This document shows, piece after piece, positions 1-8,694 of a stretch of 64,000 bases of DNA. Below the pieces are notes generated by a model that saw only the letters and a program-made list of their open reading frames with translations, did not search any database and was not told the origin of the DNA. The position numbers and the translations under genes were made by a program. This stretch comes from Proteobacteria bacterium 005FR1 (lineage in GTDB: Bacteria > Pseudomonadota > Gammaproteobacteria > Pseudomonadales > Cellvibrionaceae): assembly GCA_026192395.1 (NCBI GenBank), contig WACF01000001.1, forward strand, positions 924,977-988,976, read 5' to 3'. Numbering within the stretch: the stretch's first letter is position 1; every line of letters starts with the position of its first letter.

Positions 1-235
1 TAAGCCACACGCCCAGCGCCACATTGACCCAGCTGATCTTCGCCAGGCGAATGGGGCTCGCCAGCTTGATCGCCGCCACGACAATCACCGCAATCCCCAC
101 CAGACTCTCATTCCACATGGCCGGCTCACCCGAATAGCCGAGTACCCAGGGTGCTGCAATCAGCCAGATACCAAGCAGAATGTTGAGGCCACTGGCCAGC
201 TTGACAGTCGGGTTGTGACCAACGGTATCTACCAT
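1..235 (-). CDS. SPW-repeat membrane protein (5' part only)
   Basis: Read on the minus strand from an ATG at 235, preceded by an AGGAG ribosome site, this frame stays open to the window edge, so the C-terminus is missing. The protein is hydrophobic and has the pattern IWLIAAPWVLGYS near residue 25. The Ala/Ser-Pro-Trp signature, followed by a glycine-rich helix, is typical of the SPW repeat family of small inner-membrane proteins. At least two membrane segments are visible. Function is unknown; the family often sits among stress genes, as it does here. The family call is from motif recognition only. Confidence 0.75.
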   Translation of the reverse strand, partial: MVDTVGHNPTVKLASGLNILLGIWLIAAPWVLGYSGEPAMWNESLVGIAVIVVAAIKLASPIRLAKISWVNVALGVWL

Positions 236-291
236 GATGTGTCTCCTCGCCTGAAAGATCGAATTGGCTGTGCTCGCCTCGCCTGATCCTC

Positions 292-531
292 TTAGTCAGT
301 TCTGCTTTTCTCTATCGCATCTTCGCTTCGCAAATCGTACCTCTGCGCGGGCCAGTCGGCAAAGCCGAGAAAATACAGCAGGCCGAGATTGGCCAATGGC
401 ACTAATATCAGAAGACTCCACCAGCCGGAATAACCCGCCTTACTGCAGATCTTCCAGAAGGGAACGACCACGATGATGCTCATTAGCAGCATCCAGATAA
501 TGCCACCCGATGACTCAGCTCCGTACATCAT
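292..531 (-). CDS. Small two-helix membrane protein
   Basis: About 79 residues. The ATG at 531 is chosen because GAGAGGAG lies eight bases upstream; an in-frame GTG lies three codons further up. Two hydrophobic stretches (roughly residues 8-25 and 36-55) are separated by WKICSKAGYSGWW, and the second is followed by FLGFADWPAQ. This AGYSGWW...FADWP pattern is one I associate with a recurrent family of uncharacterised bacterial membrane proteins. No enzymatic residues are evident. It is transcribed in the same direction as the SPW gene, 56 bases upstream of it, so the two may be co-transcribed. Confidence 0.7.
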   Translation of the reverse strand: MMYGAESSGGIIWMLLMSIIVVVPFWKICSKAGYSGWWSLLILVPLANLGLLYFLGFADWPAQRYDLRSEDAIEKSRTD

Positions 532-729
532 AGTTTTCACTCCTCTCTGTTGCTGCTACCGCTTGTTGTCCTGATCTCGACTTGACGACAGGACTTAGGC
601 TTGCATCCGTACGGCATTGTTCACGTGGGGGACAAATATGCCGATGGGCACTCAACTTGCTCAAGATGTCGCTGGCTTACTGCCGCAGCGTTCGACGAAA
701 ACACCAGAGTCCAGTGAAGGGAGATCACA

Positions 730-1926
730 ATGAAAGCTGTTGTATTCCACGGCATCGGCGACATTCGCCTCGACGATGTACCGGAACCCACCCTACAGGC
801 GGAAACCGACGCGATTGTGCGACTGACTACCAGCGCCATTTGCGGCACTGATCTGCACTTCGTGCGCGGCACCATGCCCGGCATGAAAGAAGGCACCATT
901 CTCGGCCACGAAGGCGTGGGCGTGGTGGAGCAGTTGGGCTCGGACGTGCGCAACATTTCCGTCGGCGATCGGGTGGTGATTCCCTCTACAATCGCCTGCG
1001 GTTATTGCGCTTACTGCCGGGCTGGCTACTACGCGCAATGTGACAACGCCAACCCCCACGGCAAACAGGCGGGCACTGCGTTTTACGGTGGCCCCGAATC
1101 CACTGGACCGTTCGATGGCCTGCAGGCAGAAAAGGCGCGCATTCCGCTCGCGGCGGTAAATCTGTTCAAGCTGCCCGACGAAATCACCGACGACCAGGCC
1201 ATTCTTTTGTCGGATATCTTCCCGACGGGATATTTCGGCGCCGAACTCGCCAACGTAAAACCAGGCCATACAGTGGCGGTATTTGGCTGCGGTCCAGTCG
1301 GTCAGTTTGCAATCGCATCGGCCAAGCTGATGGACGCGGGGCGTATCTTCGCGGTGGACACAGTGCCCGACCGCCTTGAGATGGCACGGCGACAGGGCGC
1401 CGAGGCAATCGACTTCAACGTCGATGATCCGGTGGAAAAGATTCGCGAGCTGACCGGCGGCATCGGGGTGGATTGTGGAATCGATGCGGTGGGTGTCGAT
1501 GCGGAGCACGCCCATGCAGGGCCCGCTGCCCAGGACGATTCACAGTACGAACAGGAACGGCAGACGGTCGCGCCTGAGCAGGCGCCCAAGGGCGATCTTT
1601 GGAAGCCCGGCAGCGGACCTTCTCAAGCTCAGCGCTGGGCCATCGGCGCGGTCGCCAAAGCGGGCACGCTCGCAATCATTGGGGTTTATCCGCCCAGCGA
1701 CACCACCTTCCCTATCGGCCAGGCGATGAATCGCAACCTCACCGTCCGAATGGGCAACTGCAACCACCGAAAATACATCCCCAAACTCGCCGAAATCGTT
1801 CGCTCGGGCGCGTTTGATCCCACGAGCATCGTTACCCAGCATGAAGCGATGGATTCGGCGATCGAGGCTTATCAGGCGTTCGACACGCGGCAGCCGGGAT
1901 GGCTGAAGGTGGCTGTGCGGGTTTAG
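730..1926 (+). CDS. Zinc-dependent alcohol dehydrogenase (formaldehyde-dehydrogenase-like MDR)
   Basis: A 398-residue medium-chain dehydrogenase/reductase. Catalytic zinc ligands are visible as C38 (ICGTDLH) and H60-E61 (GHEGVG). The structural zinc cluster is C90, C93, C96 and C104 (ACGYCAYC...C). The Rossmann motif GCGPVG is at 186-191. The substrate region has SDIFPTGY at 161-168, as in glutathione-independent formaldehyde dehydrogenase relatives. A polar insertion at about 259-300 lengthens the protein beyond the usual ~350 residues; I believe this occurs in part of the COG1063 subfamily. The RBS AAGGGAGA precedes the ATG. The likely reaction is NAD-linked oxidation of an alcohol or aldehyde; the substrate cannot be told. 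It stands alone, convergent with the next gene. Confidence 0.9.
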   Translation: MKAVVFHGIGDIRLDDVPEPTLQAETDAIVRLTTSAICGTDLHFVRGTMPGMKEGTILGHEGVGVVEQLGSDVRNISVGDRVVIPSTIACGYCAYCRAGYYAQCDNANPHGKQAGTAFYGGPESTGPFDGLQAEKARIPLAAVNLFKLPDEITDDQAILLSDIFPTGYFGAELANVKPGHTVAVFGCGPVGQFAIASAKLMDAGRIFAVDTVPDRLEMARRQGAEAIDFNVDDPVEKIRELTGGIGVDCGIDAVGVDAEHAHAGPAAQDDSQYEQERQTVAPEQAPKGDLWKPGSGPSQAQRWAIGAVAKAGTLAIIGVYPPSDTTFPIGQAMNRNLTVRMGNCNHRKYIPKLAEIVRSGAFDPTSIVTQHEAMDSAIEAYQAFDTRQPGWLKVAVRV

Positions 1927-1973
1927 ACTGGCGCGGCATCTCGCCTGATGTGAGTGGTCGGAAGTTCCGTCCC

Positions 1974-2023
1974 CGCCGCATTGCGCAACTGAAGGGGCCC
2001 CCGCCCCTCCGCGCATTGCGGCG
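1974..2023. repeat. Nested inverted repeat between convergent genes
   Basis: Outer arms of 13 bases (1974-1986 and 2011-2023) pair with one mismatch. Inside them AGGGGC (1993-1998) and GCCCCT (2003-2008) form a second hairpin. It lies between the stops of the alcohol dehydrogenase and the DUF2383-like gene. There is no T tract on either side, so a classical intrinsic terminator is not supported. It could still act as a stable 3' end for both transcripts. Confidence 0.5.
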
Positions 2024-2050
2024 CGCATCTCACGTTCCACTCTCTCGAAG

Positions 2051-2554
2051 CTATGTTCGTCGATCCTGGCGAGCGATGCGGGTCGCAAGCGTACGTGGGA
2101 CTTCCCGCCCGGTCGCCGAATCACGGGCGCTCTGCATGCGCTCCTGAACACGGCGAAAAGTGGGCTTCATGTCCTCCAGCAGATCACGCAGCTTTGAATC
2201 ACCTTCGGCATTCGCTTTCTCTCGAGCGTCGGTGAGCCACTGACTGGCCCTCTCTTCCGTCGACTCGAGGTGGTTGAAGTAGACGTAGCGATCATTGGAC
2301 TCTAGCACCGCTTCCATTTCCGCCCTCTCCTCCTCGAGGCGTGTTTCCAGATCTTCCTCCAGATCGGCTGTTCCGGAGCGAACATTGGCTACCGCCTGCA
2401 AACGGTCCAGGAGCTCGCGACGATCGGCGAGGTTCGCCTCGAGGCTTTTTTCCAGGTCGGCGTCGTCGATGCGGTCTGCTGCGTGCTGATAAAACTCGTT
2501 TCCGGTGCGGATGACTTGCACCAAATGATGTAATGCGTCGGCTGCTGAACTCAT
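2051..2554 (-). CDS. DUF2383/PA2169-like four-helix protein
   Basis: 167 residues from the ATG at 2554, chosen because AGGGGGTG lies just upstream; an open frame further upstream has no ribosome site. The protein is almost entirely helical and rich in Glu, Asp and Arg. Its N-terminal pattern (HHLVQVIRTGNEFYQHAADR) resembles the PA2169/DUF2383 ferritin-like bundles, where GxEFY is a recurrent start. The metal ligands of true ferritins are not obvious. No signal peptide is seen. Role unknown, probably a stress-associated cytosolic protein like its neighbours. The family call is tentative. Confidence 0.65.
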   Translation of the reverse strand: MSSAADALHHLVQVIRTGNEFYQHAADRIDDADLEKSLEANLADRRELLDRLQAVANVRSGTADLEEDLETRLEEERAEMEAVLESNDRYVYFNHLESTEERASQWLTDAREKANAEGDSKLRDLLEDMKPTFRRVQERMQSARDSATGREVPRTLATRIARQDRRT

Positions 2555-2744
2555 TGCATTCACCCCCTGAGCAAAACATGTAAATCGCAAAATCAAGCAA
2601 AGCAATGGCTGCGCCAGAACAGAAACGCAAGTCCTCGATTCAGCTCGCCACTGGTGTGCTTCCTGCTTGACTGAACCTCGTGCCACAGTGCCAGTTATCT
2701 GAACGCGACTGAAATCATCCGTTGTTCGTGAAAGGGACGCGTAT

Positions 2745-3314
2745 ATGAAAAGATTTTCTTGTTATACATCGTTGGGTTCGCTCGCGCTTGGGCTGAGCAT
2801 CGCAGCCAGCGCTCAGGATCCGCAGCCGCCTTCACGGCAATTATCCATACCGATCCACGCCGTGAGTAAGGAAGGCATTGGCGACAGCATCGGTCGCATT
2901 GTGGTCACCGAGTTTCCGGGAGGCTTGGAGTTTCGACCTGCGCTCACGGGTTTGCAGCACGGTTTGCATGGCTTTCATGTGCATGAAAACCCCGATTGCA
3001 GTCCGGGGCGAGCGCCGGAGAGCGGCGGGATGGTTCCCGCAAAAGCGGCGGGTGGCCACTGGGATCCCGCAAATGCCGCACATCATGACGCCCCATGGGA
3101 GGACGGCCATTACGGTGACCTGCCGGCGCTCTATGCGGACCGGGACAATGTGGCGGAGCATCCAGTGTTCAAGCCAAACATGAAACTTGAAGATCTGCCG
3201 GGTCACGCGTTGATTGTTCATCATGGCAGCGACAACTACAAGGACGATCCGGTACCGAGTGGCGGTGGCGGTCCGGCCATGGCCTGCGGTGTGATCCCTC
3301 CGCTGGGTAACTGA
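2745..3314 (+). CDS. sodC: Cu/Zn superoxide dismutase, periplasmic
   Basis: 189 residues with a Sec signal peptide (about 1-23, ending ASAQ). It dismutates superoxide to peroxide and oxygen in the periplasm. Copper ligands are visible as H78 and H80 (GFHVHE), H105 (GGHWDP) and H160 (HHGSDN). The zinc site uses H105, H113 or H114, H122 and D125 (GHYGDLP). C85 and C181 can form the conserved disulfide. The length fits the bacterial SodC family. The Trp in GGHWDP replaces the more usual aromatic Phe/Tyr. GGGACGC-type spacing precedes the ATG; no strong RBS is seen. Confidence 0.95.
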   Translation: MKRFSCYTSLGSLALGLSIAASAQDPQPPSRQLSIPIHAVSKEGIGDSIGRIVVTEFPGGLEFRPALTGLQHGLHGFHVHENPDCSPGRAPESGGMVPAKAAGGHWDPANAAHHDAPWEDGHYGDLPALYADRDNVAEHPVFKPNMKLEDLPGHALIVHHGSDNYKDDPVPSGGGGPAMACGVIPPLGN

Positions 3315-3342
3315 GAAAGGGCTTACGTCTCGGGAGGCGGTC

Positions 3343-3963
3343 GTGTCGAATTCCGGCCAGCAGACCAAAGTCACTGGTGACATGCACAACCTGGAGGAGA
3401 TGCTTGACCGTCTCAAGCAGCGGACGGAAATGGGCGACCGGGTATCTGTCGGCGCGATGCTCGATGCGGTCGGCCGCCGCTCCTTCGGGCCGGTGTTGTT
3501 GTTTGCCGGCCTTATTCCCGCTTCACCGCTCAGCGGAATACCCGGACTACCCTCGACAATGGCGGTAATCGTCTTGCTGGTGGTCGGGCAGATGCTCACC
3601 GGTCACGAACACTTCTGGTTGCCGCAATGGCTGCTGCGTCGACGGGTTTCGCGCAAGAGTTTTTGCAAAGCGCTGAACTTCATGCGCCAACCCGCACGGT
3701 GGGTGGACAAGCTTCTGTATCCGCGCCTGTGCGTATTGACCACCGGCCCCGCCGTCTATGTTATCGCTTTTCTCTGCGGTCTTATCGCTCTGTCTATGCC
3801 ACCGCTCGAATTGATCCCTTTCGCCAATACCACGACCGGCATCGCCATCTCTGTCTTTGGCCTGGCACTGATCTCCCGAGACGGATTGTTGGTGATCCTG
3901 GGGCTGGTGGCATTTACCGGCAGCGTTTACCTCGGGATCAGTGCGCTGGCGGGTGGCGGTTAG
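3343..3963 (+). CDS. ExoD-like exopolysaccharide synthesis membrane protein
   Basis: 206 residues from a GTG preceded by CGGGAGG. A short cytosolic N-terminus (LEEMLDRLKQR...GDRVSVGAMLDAVG) leads into RSFGPVLLFAGLIPASPLSGIPG. This arrangement, with a P-x-S-P-x-x-G-I-P-G loop and later hydrophobic segments, matches the ExoD family (PF06055). About four membrane segments are visible. ExoD was named for exopolysaccharide and nodulation phenotypes in Sinorhizobium; its biochemical role is not known. It begins 28 bases after sodC and may be co-transcribed with it. Confidence 0.85.
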   Translation: MSNSGQQTKVTGDMHNLEEMLDRLKQRTEMGDRVSVGAMLDAVGRRSFGPVLLFAGLIPASPLSGIPGLPSTMAVIVLLVVGQMLTGHEHFWLPQWLLRRRVSRKSFCKALNFMRQPARWVDKLLYPRLCVLTTGPAVYVIAFLCGLIALSMPPLELIPFANTTTGIAISVFGLALISRDGLLVILGLVAFTGSVYLGISALAGGG

Positions 3964-3985
3964 CGCCGGCCGTTTTGCCCCGAGC

Positions 3986-4270
3986 TTAGCGAAACAGTTT
4001 GCTGGTCACCCAACCAGCGGCGAAGGCGATTCCCACTGCAGCTAGCGGATGATCGATGATCGCGTACTCCGCCCTGGTGACCATTTCGTCGAGACTTGCG
4101 CGTCCCTCTTCATACATTGCCTCGGCCTCGTTTTCCATTCGTTCACCAGTAGCCTGTGCGGTGTCGCGCATGGCCTCGACCCCTTCTTTGGCGCTGGCGT
4201 ACGAGGCATTGGTGCTTTCGCCCAGGTCTGGGGATGGTTGACCTTCGGTTTCATCATAGGGATTGGCCAT
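3986..4270 (-). CDS. ElaB/YqjD-like (DUF883) membrane-anchored protein
   Basis: 94 residues from the ATG at 4270. A soluble helical region (SAKEGVEAMRDTAQATGERM...) is followed by a single C-terminal membrane segment, HPLAAVGIAFAAGWVTSKLF. That layout, including the HPxxAVGIAFAAGW motif, is characteristic of the YqjD/ElaB/YgaM family, tail-anchored inner-membrane proteins some of which bind ribosomes in stationary phase. It is convergent with the ExoD gene. A GC-rich hairpin (GCGCCGC/GCGGCGC near 4320-4353) lies in its upstream region. Confidence 0.85.
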   Translation of the reverse strand: MANPYDETEGQPSPDLGESTNASYASAKEGVEAMRDTAQATGERMENEAEAMYEEGRASLDEMVTRAEYAIIDHPLAAVGIAFAAGWVTSKLFR

Positions 4271-4513
4271 GATCGTCCTCTTGTTGAGTGCTCGTCGATG
4301 ATGGGGGAAAAGAGCGAGGCGCCGCATCGCCCGAATGCCCGGCGCGGCGCTTGAGCTAAATGAGCTTATTGCAAGCGGAGCAATCAACAAGCATGCCATC
4401 GGTTCGGCTCGCGCCTGCCGCCAGCCGGCCGATCAGCTTCGCAGCCTGCTTGTAACAACTACCAGGGGCCACGTATCTTTTTCCGCTCTGACGCGCAGAG
4501 TCAGATCGTAGGC

Positions 4514-4750
4514 TCAGGCGGTCTCGTCGAGGATGACAAAGGACAGGAAGGTAGTCAGCAGACTCAGCGCGACAATAAGGGGCAGCGCTGGAAAGGCGAG
4601 CATCACCAGGCCTGAACCGATCCAGACCGACTTGACGATTTCCTTCTTCTTGCGATAGCGCCGGGTAAAACGGCGGCCATGGCTGTGGGAGGGATCATCG
4701 CGACGGCTGGTGACCCAATCGGGCAGTATCCACTCGAGCCAACGCCCCAT
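4514..4750 (-). CDS. Small basic membrane protein, unrecognised
   Basis: 78 residues from an ATG at 4750 with a strong GGAGGAGGT ribosome site. The N-terminal half is very basic (RRFTRRYRKKKEIVK, about residues 26-40), and the C-terminal half is one or two hydrophobic segments (about 42-74). The good RBS supports a real gene. I do not recognise a family. The polybasic stretch before the membrane segment predicts a cytosolic N-terminus. It is flanked by gene-poor DNA on both sides (4271-4513 and 4751-4925), in which no further gene is evident. Confidence 0.6.
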   Translation of the reverse strand: MGRWLEWILPDWVTSRRDDPSHSHGRRFTRRYRKKKEIVKSVWIGSGLVMLAFPALPLIVALSLLTTFLSFVILDETA

Positions 4751-4925
4751 ACCCTGTACCTCCTCCGTTCTGCTCCGCCACTGACCGGCTATTCGCGCTC
4801 AGGTCCCAGGTTTCATATCTCACGAATTTAGTCCCTGGCGCCGGATCAATGTTCACCCGGTTTTTGCTTTCCCCTCATGCCCTGCGTAAACTCTTCAGCC
4901 CTGCGATTTTGCACAAACTGGGAGC

Positions 4926-6173
4926 ATGTCTGTGACCGATGAGATTAATTCCGTGGTAGTTGTTGGTGCAGGCCAGGCGGGTTGTCAGGTCATCGACTCT
5001 CTTCGCCAGTCAGGTTACGAGGGGGAGATTCACCTGGTGGGCGAAGAGCCCTGGCTGCCCTATCAGCGGCCGCCACTGTCCAAGAAGTTTCTCTCCGGCG
5101 AAATCCCCGCCGCCCGGCTGTCGCTTCGCCCGGAAGCCTTTTACGAGAAACACAAAGTACAACGGCACCTTGGAGTTCGAGCGACCGCTCTGGATGCGGC
5201 GCAGCAAGAATTGAGCCTCAGCAATGGCAAAGTGCTGAATTACGATCGGCTGGCACTCTGCACTGGCGGCCGGGTTCTAAAACTGCCGGTACCCGGTGCC
5301 GAGCTCGAAGGAGTGCATTATCTTCGCAACATCGCGGATGTAGATGCGATCAAGAAGGACCTTGACCTCGCGCGAAACATCGTCATTGTCGGAGCGGGAT
5401 TTATCGGCCTGGAAACAGCAGCGGTGCTGGCCGGAATGGGCAAATGCGAAGACGGCTGTACGGTGACAGTCGTCGAGATGCAGGAGCGCGTGATGAGCCG
5501 TGCGGTTTCACCACAGATCTCCGACTTCTTTGAAAAACTGCACACACAGCACAAGGTCAAGATCGTGATGCGCCGCGGGGTGACGGAACTGGTGGGAAGC
5601 AACGGACGAATCACCGCAGCGGAACTGAGCAGCGGCGAGCGAATTCCTGCGGACCTTTGCATTGCCGGCATCGGGATTTCGCCGGACATCAGTCTCGCTG
5701 CTCAGTCAGGTCTCGAGTGCAAGAACGGAATTGTGGTGGATGAATACGCGATAACCAGCGATCCCAAGATCGTCGCTGCAGGGGACTGCACCATCCACCC
5801 CAATCCCCTGCTCGACCAGCGATTGCGACTCGAATCTGTACACAACGCCATTGAGCAGGCGAAAACTGCCGCGGCGAGTATGCTCGGCGAGCGAAAAGCC
5901 TATGCACAGTATCCCTGGTTCTGGTCCGATCAGTACCATGTCAAGCTGCAAATGGTGGGCATTTCCCAGGGCTCTGACACCATAGTCACCCGCGGCGATG
6001 TCGAACAGCGGCAGTTCTCGTTGTTCTACTTCAAAGGGGATAAGCTGATCGCAGTGGACTCCATCAACCGGCCTGCGGACCACATGCAGGCGCGGCGCAT
6101 CCTCAACAATCAGATCAAGATTACGCCGGTACAGGCGGGCGATCTCAGCATCGAACTGAAAGAAATTATTTAG
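4926..6173 (+). CDS. FAD-dependent ferredoxin reductase (rhodocoxin/putidaredoxin reductase type)
   Basis: 415 residues. FAD-binding GAGQAG is at 14-19 and the NAD(P)H-binding GAGFIG at 156-161. The second FAD motif (AAGDC) follows SDPKIV near residue 280. The region YQRPPLSKKFLSG at 46-58 is diagnostic of reductases that pass electrons from NAD(P)H to a [2Fe-2S] ferredoxin. A small Cys-bearing insertion (GKCEDGC, 172-178) sits before strand 2 of the NAD domain. The stop abuts the ATG of the ferredoxin gene, so the two are coupled. GGGAG spacing suits the GTG two codons downstream (4932) better than this ATG. The partner oxygenase is not in the window. Confidence 0.88.
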   Translation: MSVTDEINSVVVVGAGQAGCQVIDSLRQSGYEGEIHLVGEEPWLPYQRPPLSKKFLSGEIPAARLSLRPEAFYEKHKVQRHLGVRATALDAAQQELSLSNGKVLNYDRLALCTGGRVLKLPVPGAELEGVHYLRNIADVDAIKKDLDLARNIVIVGAGFIGLETAAVLAGMGKCEDGCTVTVVEMQERVMSRAVSPQISDFFEKLHTQHKVKIVMRRGVTELVGSNGRITAAELSSGERIPADLCIAGIGISPDISLAAQSGLECKNGIVVDEYAITSDPKIVAAGDCTIHPNPLLDQRLRLESVHNAIEQAKTAAASMLGERKAYAQYPWFWSDQYHVKLQMVGISQGSDTIVTRGDVEQRQFSLFYFKGDKLIAVDSINRPADHMQARRILNNQIKITPVQAGDLSIELKEII

Positions 6174-6557
6174 ATGAGCGATTTACCTTTGAGCCCGGAA
6201 GAAACCCGGGAACTGGAACGAACCGCGAAAAACCTGCGGCTTGGCAAGATCCAACGGCACATCTTCTTGTGTGCGGATCAGACCGAGCCCAAGTGCTGCA
6301 GCAAGGAAGCGGGGCTCGCGTCCTGGGATTACCTGAAGCGCCGCATCGCTGAACTACAAAGTGAACTCCAGTTCACCGTTCAGCGCACCAAGGCCAACTG
6401 CCTGCGCATCTGCCGCAACGGCCCCATCGCCGTGGTCTACCCCGAAGGCGTTTGGTATCACTCCTGTACTCCCGAGGTGCTGGAAGAAATCATTCAGCAA
6501 CACCTGATCGGCGGGAAACCTGTGGAGCGGTACCGGATCAACCTCGATGCGCAGTGA
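6174..6557 (+). CDS. Thioredoxin-fold [2Fe-2S] ferredoxin
   Basis: 127 residues. Cysteines C33 (FLCADQ), C41/C42 (KCCSKE), C76 (ANCLRIC) and C80 fit the Cys-x8-Cys-x33-Cys-x3-Cys pattern of thioredoxin-like [2Fe-2S] ferredoxins. The tail [19 protein letters not shown] is also typical of that family. An N-terminal extension of about 25 polar residues precedes the fold. The ATG follows the reductase stop without a gap, so the pair probably forms one electron-transfer chain. This ferredoxin type is unusual as a partner of a rhodocoxin-reductase-like enzyme. Confidence 0.85.
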   Translation: MSDLPLSPEETRELERTAKNLRLGKIQRHIFLCADQTEPKCCSKEAGLASWDYLKRRIAELQSELQFTVQRTKANCLRICRNGPIAVVYPEGVWYHSCTPEVLEEIIQQHLIGGKPVERYRINLDAQ

Positions 6558-6566
6558 ACCTTCTTG

Positions 6567-6595
6567 AAAGCAGCAGCTAGGGGAAGAGCTGCTTT
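6567..6595. terminator. Bidirectional hairpin between convergent genes
   Basis: AAAGCAGC (6567-6574) and GCTGCTTT (6588-6595) pair perfectly around a 13-base loop. The hairpin lies downstream of the ferredoxin gene and overlaps the stop of the convergent marC gene. The A/T ends give short U runs in both directions, so a weak bidirectional intrinsic terminator is plausible. Confidence 0.5.
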
Positions 6596-7203
6596 ATACC
6601 CGCTGCGATAAACTCTACCGCAATCGCCACAACGATCAGGCCCATGATCCGGTTGGTGATGGCAATGGGAGTATGACTGATCTTGTGCAGAATCTTCCCA
6701 GCCATACGCAAACTGATCCAGGTAATCAACCCAATGACCAGCAGACAGAGGGCCATCAGCGCGTAGTGAACCCAGCTGTCGCTGCGGAAGGTGTAGACGA
6801 TCACCGCTGAGAACGCTCCCGGTCCAGCCAGAAAGGGAATAGCGATCGGCACCACCACCTGGCTGTCGATACTCGCCCCCGCGCCGGCTTCGGTGGTGCG
6901 CTCACTGGTGGTATTTTCATACATGAGTTGCAAACCCATGATGATCAGCAGCAAGCCACCCGCAATTCGGAACGATGCCAGGCTGATCCCGAAAAACTGC
7001 AGAATAAGTTCTCCTGCGAACAGCGCGATCAACAGTGCAACCGTAGTCGCAAAGCCCACGCGGCGAGCGACCCGTTTCTTCTCTTCGCTGGACAGAGATA
7101 CGATCAACCGGCCGTAAAGCGGCATGATCGTCAGCGGGTTAACGATAGCCAGCATGGCGATGAAAAATTTCGTATATTCAGTAACGGGAAGAGGAAGTTC
7201 CAA
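6577..7203 (-). CDS. MarC family integral membrane protein
   Basis: 208 residues with six hydrophobic segments. The N-terminus (FFIAMLAIVNPLTIMPLYG) and the later PIAIPFLAGPGAFSAVIV contain the two N/G-P repeat elements that define the MarC (UPF0056, NAAT) family. The family was once thought to export antibiotics; its substrate is not established. The frame starts with TTG at 7203 with only a weak upstream CAGGG, so the true start may differ by a few codons. It is convergent with the ferredoxin gene. Confidence 0.9.
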   Translation of the reverse strand: MELPLPVTEYTKFFIAMLAIVNPLTIMPLYGRLIVSLSSEEKKRVARRVGFATTVALLIALFAGELILQFFGISLASFRIAGGLLLIIMGLQLMYENTTSERTTEAGAGASIDSQVVVPIAIPFLAGPGAFSAVIVYTFRSDSWVHYALMALCLLVIGLITWISLRMAGKILHKISHTPIAITNRIMGLIVVAIAVEFIAAGIKQLFP

Positions 7204-7242
7204 GCGCTGGCCCTGATAAGAATCGCAAAAGGTTGAAGTCTG

Positions 7243-8601
7243 TTACTCGCGGGAGACCTGCCGCATGGTCACGAACTCTTCCGCGGCTGTGGGGTGAATG
7301 CCCAGCGTCGCATCGAAGTGCGCTTTGGTCGCTCCCGCTCTCATCGCCACTGCCAGCCCCTGAATGATCTCGCCGGCATCGTGACCGATCATGTGGCAAC
7401 CCACCACGCGATCGGTCTCGGCATCCACCACAAGTTTCATATAGGTTTTTTCCTGCATACCACTGAGCGTGTGTTTCAGGTGGCGGAACTCAGCTTCAAA
7501 AACTTTTATCTTGTGGTGAACCTCGCGAGCCTGGGCCTCGGTCAAACCGGCCATAGCGAGATTGGGCTGAGTGAACACCGCCGTGGGAACATCGCGGTAG
7601 TCGACGATGCCCTTGCCCTCTCCAAACAGGAAGTTCGCCACTGCCATGCCTTCCGCCAGGGCGACCGGGGTCAGCTCTGGCCCACCGGTCATGTCGCCGA
7701 TGGCAAAGATCGACTCTTCATCGGTCTGGTTCTGACGGTTCACCCGGACCTGACCTTTTTCATTGCATTGAACAGCAGTATTTTCCAGACCGAGATTTTT
7801 GATCATGGCGCGTCGGCCAGTGGCATACATGACCTTGTTCACTGAACAAACGGAACCGTCGGTCAACTGCAGGTCGACGTCCTCTTCGCCGGTTTTGCGG
7901 ATCTCAGTTACCTGAGTTTCCATGTGGCAATGGATTCCCTTGTTGGCGAGTTCTGCCGAGATTCTGTTCGCCACATCTTCATCGAAGCCGCGCAACAGCT
8001 CCGACCGGCGATGGATGAGATGCGTCTCCACGCCGAGGCCGTTGAAGATGCTGGCAAATTCGAGAGCGATATAGCCGCCGCCTACCACTGCGATGCGCTT
8101 TGGCAGCTGCTCGAGATAAAACGCTTCATTGGAAGTGATGGCGTGCTCCGCTCCGGGCACATCCGGCACGAAAGGCCAGGCGCCAGCGGCAAGCAGAATG
8201 TATTTACTTGTATAGCGATTGCCCTCGACTTCGACCTCATTGGGACCAAGGAGTCGGGCATGGCCGTGGTGGATCTCAACGCCAGCATTGCTCAGCAGAT
8301 TGGTGTAAATACCATTGAGACGCTGAATTTCCCGCGTCTTGTTATCGCGCAACGTCGGCCAGTCAAAGCGGAGATTGTCGAACCGCCAGCCGTATGCAGG
8401 TGCTTCGGCAAATTCGTCGTGGTATTGCGCGCCGTACATGAATAATTTCTTCGGTACACAGCCGACATTCACGCAGGTGCCGCCAAGATAGCGACTTTCC
8501 GCAACAGCAACACGCACGCCCAACTGCGCCGCAATCCGGCTGGCACGGACGCCACCGGAACCGGCGCCGATCACATACAGGTCGTAATCAAATTCCGCCA
8601 T
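7243..8601 (-). CDS. gorA: Glutathione-disulfide reductase
   Basis: 452 residues from the ATG at 8601, which has GGTGGAG upstream. It reduces oxidised glutathione with NADPH in the cytosol. The FAD motif GAGSGG is near residue 12. The redox disulfide is in [14 protein letters not shown] at about 42-55. The NADPH domain begins [10 protein letters not shown]. The C-terminal [10 protein letters not shown] carries the His-Glu proton relay. NADP preference is suggested by [11 protein letters not shown], whose basic residues bind the 2'-phosphate. It is a single-gene unit between marC and cysG, and functionally pairs with the exported glutathione peroxidase later in the window only in a general redox sense. 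Confidence 0.95.
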   Translation of the reverse strand: MAEFDYDLYVIGAGSGGVRASRIAAQLGVRVAVAESRYLGGTCVNVGCVPKKLFMYGAQYHDEFAEAPAYGWRFDNLRFDWPTLRDNKTREIQRLNGIYTNLLSNAGVEIHHGHARLLGPNEVEVEGNRYTSKYILLAAGAWPFVPDVPGAEHAITSNEAFYLEQLPKRIAVVGGGYIALEFASIFNGLGVETHLIHRRSELLRGFDEDVANRISAELANKGIHCHMETQVTEIRKTGEEDVDLQLTDGSVCSVNKVMYATGRRAMIKNLGLENTAVQCNEKGQVRVNRQNQTDEESIFAIGDMTGGPELTPVALAEGMAVANFLFGEGKGIVDYRDVPTAVFTQPNLAMAGLTEAQAREVHHKIKVFEAEFRHLKHTLSGMQEKTYMKLVVDAETDRVVGCHMIGHDAGEIIQGLAVAMRAGATKAHFDATLGIHPTAAEEFVTMRQVSRE

Positions 8602-8694
8602 AGGACTCCACCTCTTGATTAGCGCTAATAGTACTATGCGAAAGCTCGGCATTGCGAGCGAGGGAGGTGCTGCACGAGCCTGTACGGGCGGGCT

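Noticed and set aside
4926-6557. Electron donors for the CYP102 enzyme at 40.7 kb
   Set aside because: That P450 has its own fused reductase and needs no ferredoxin; the genes are 34 kb apart.
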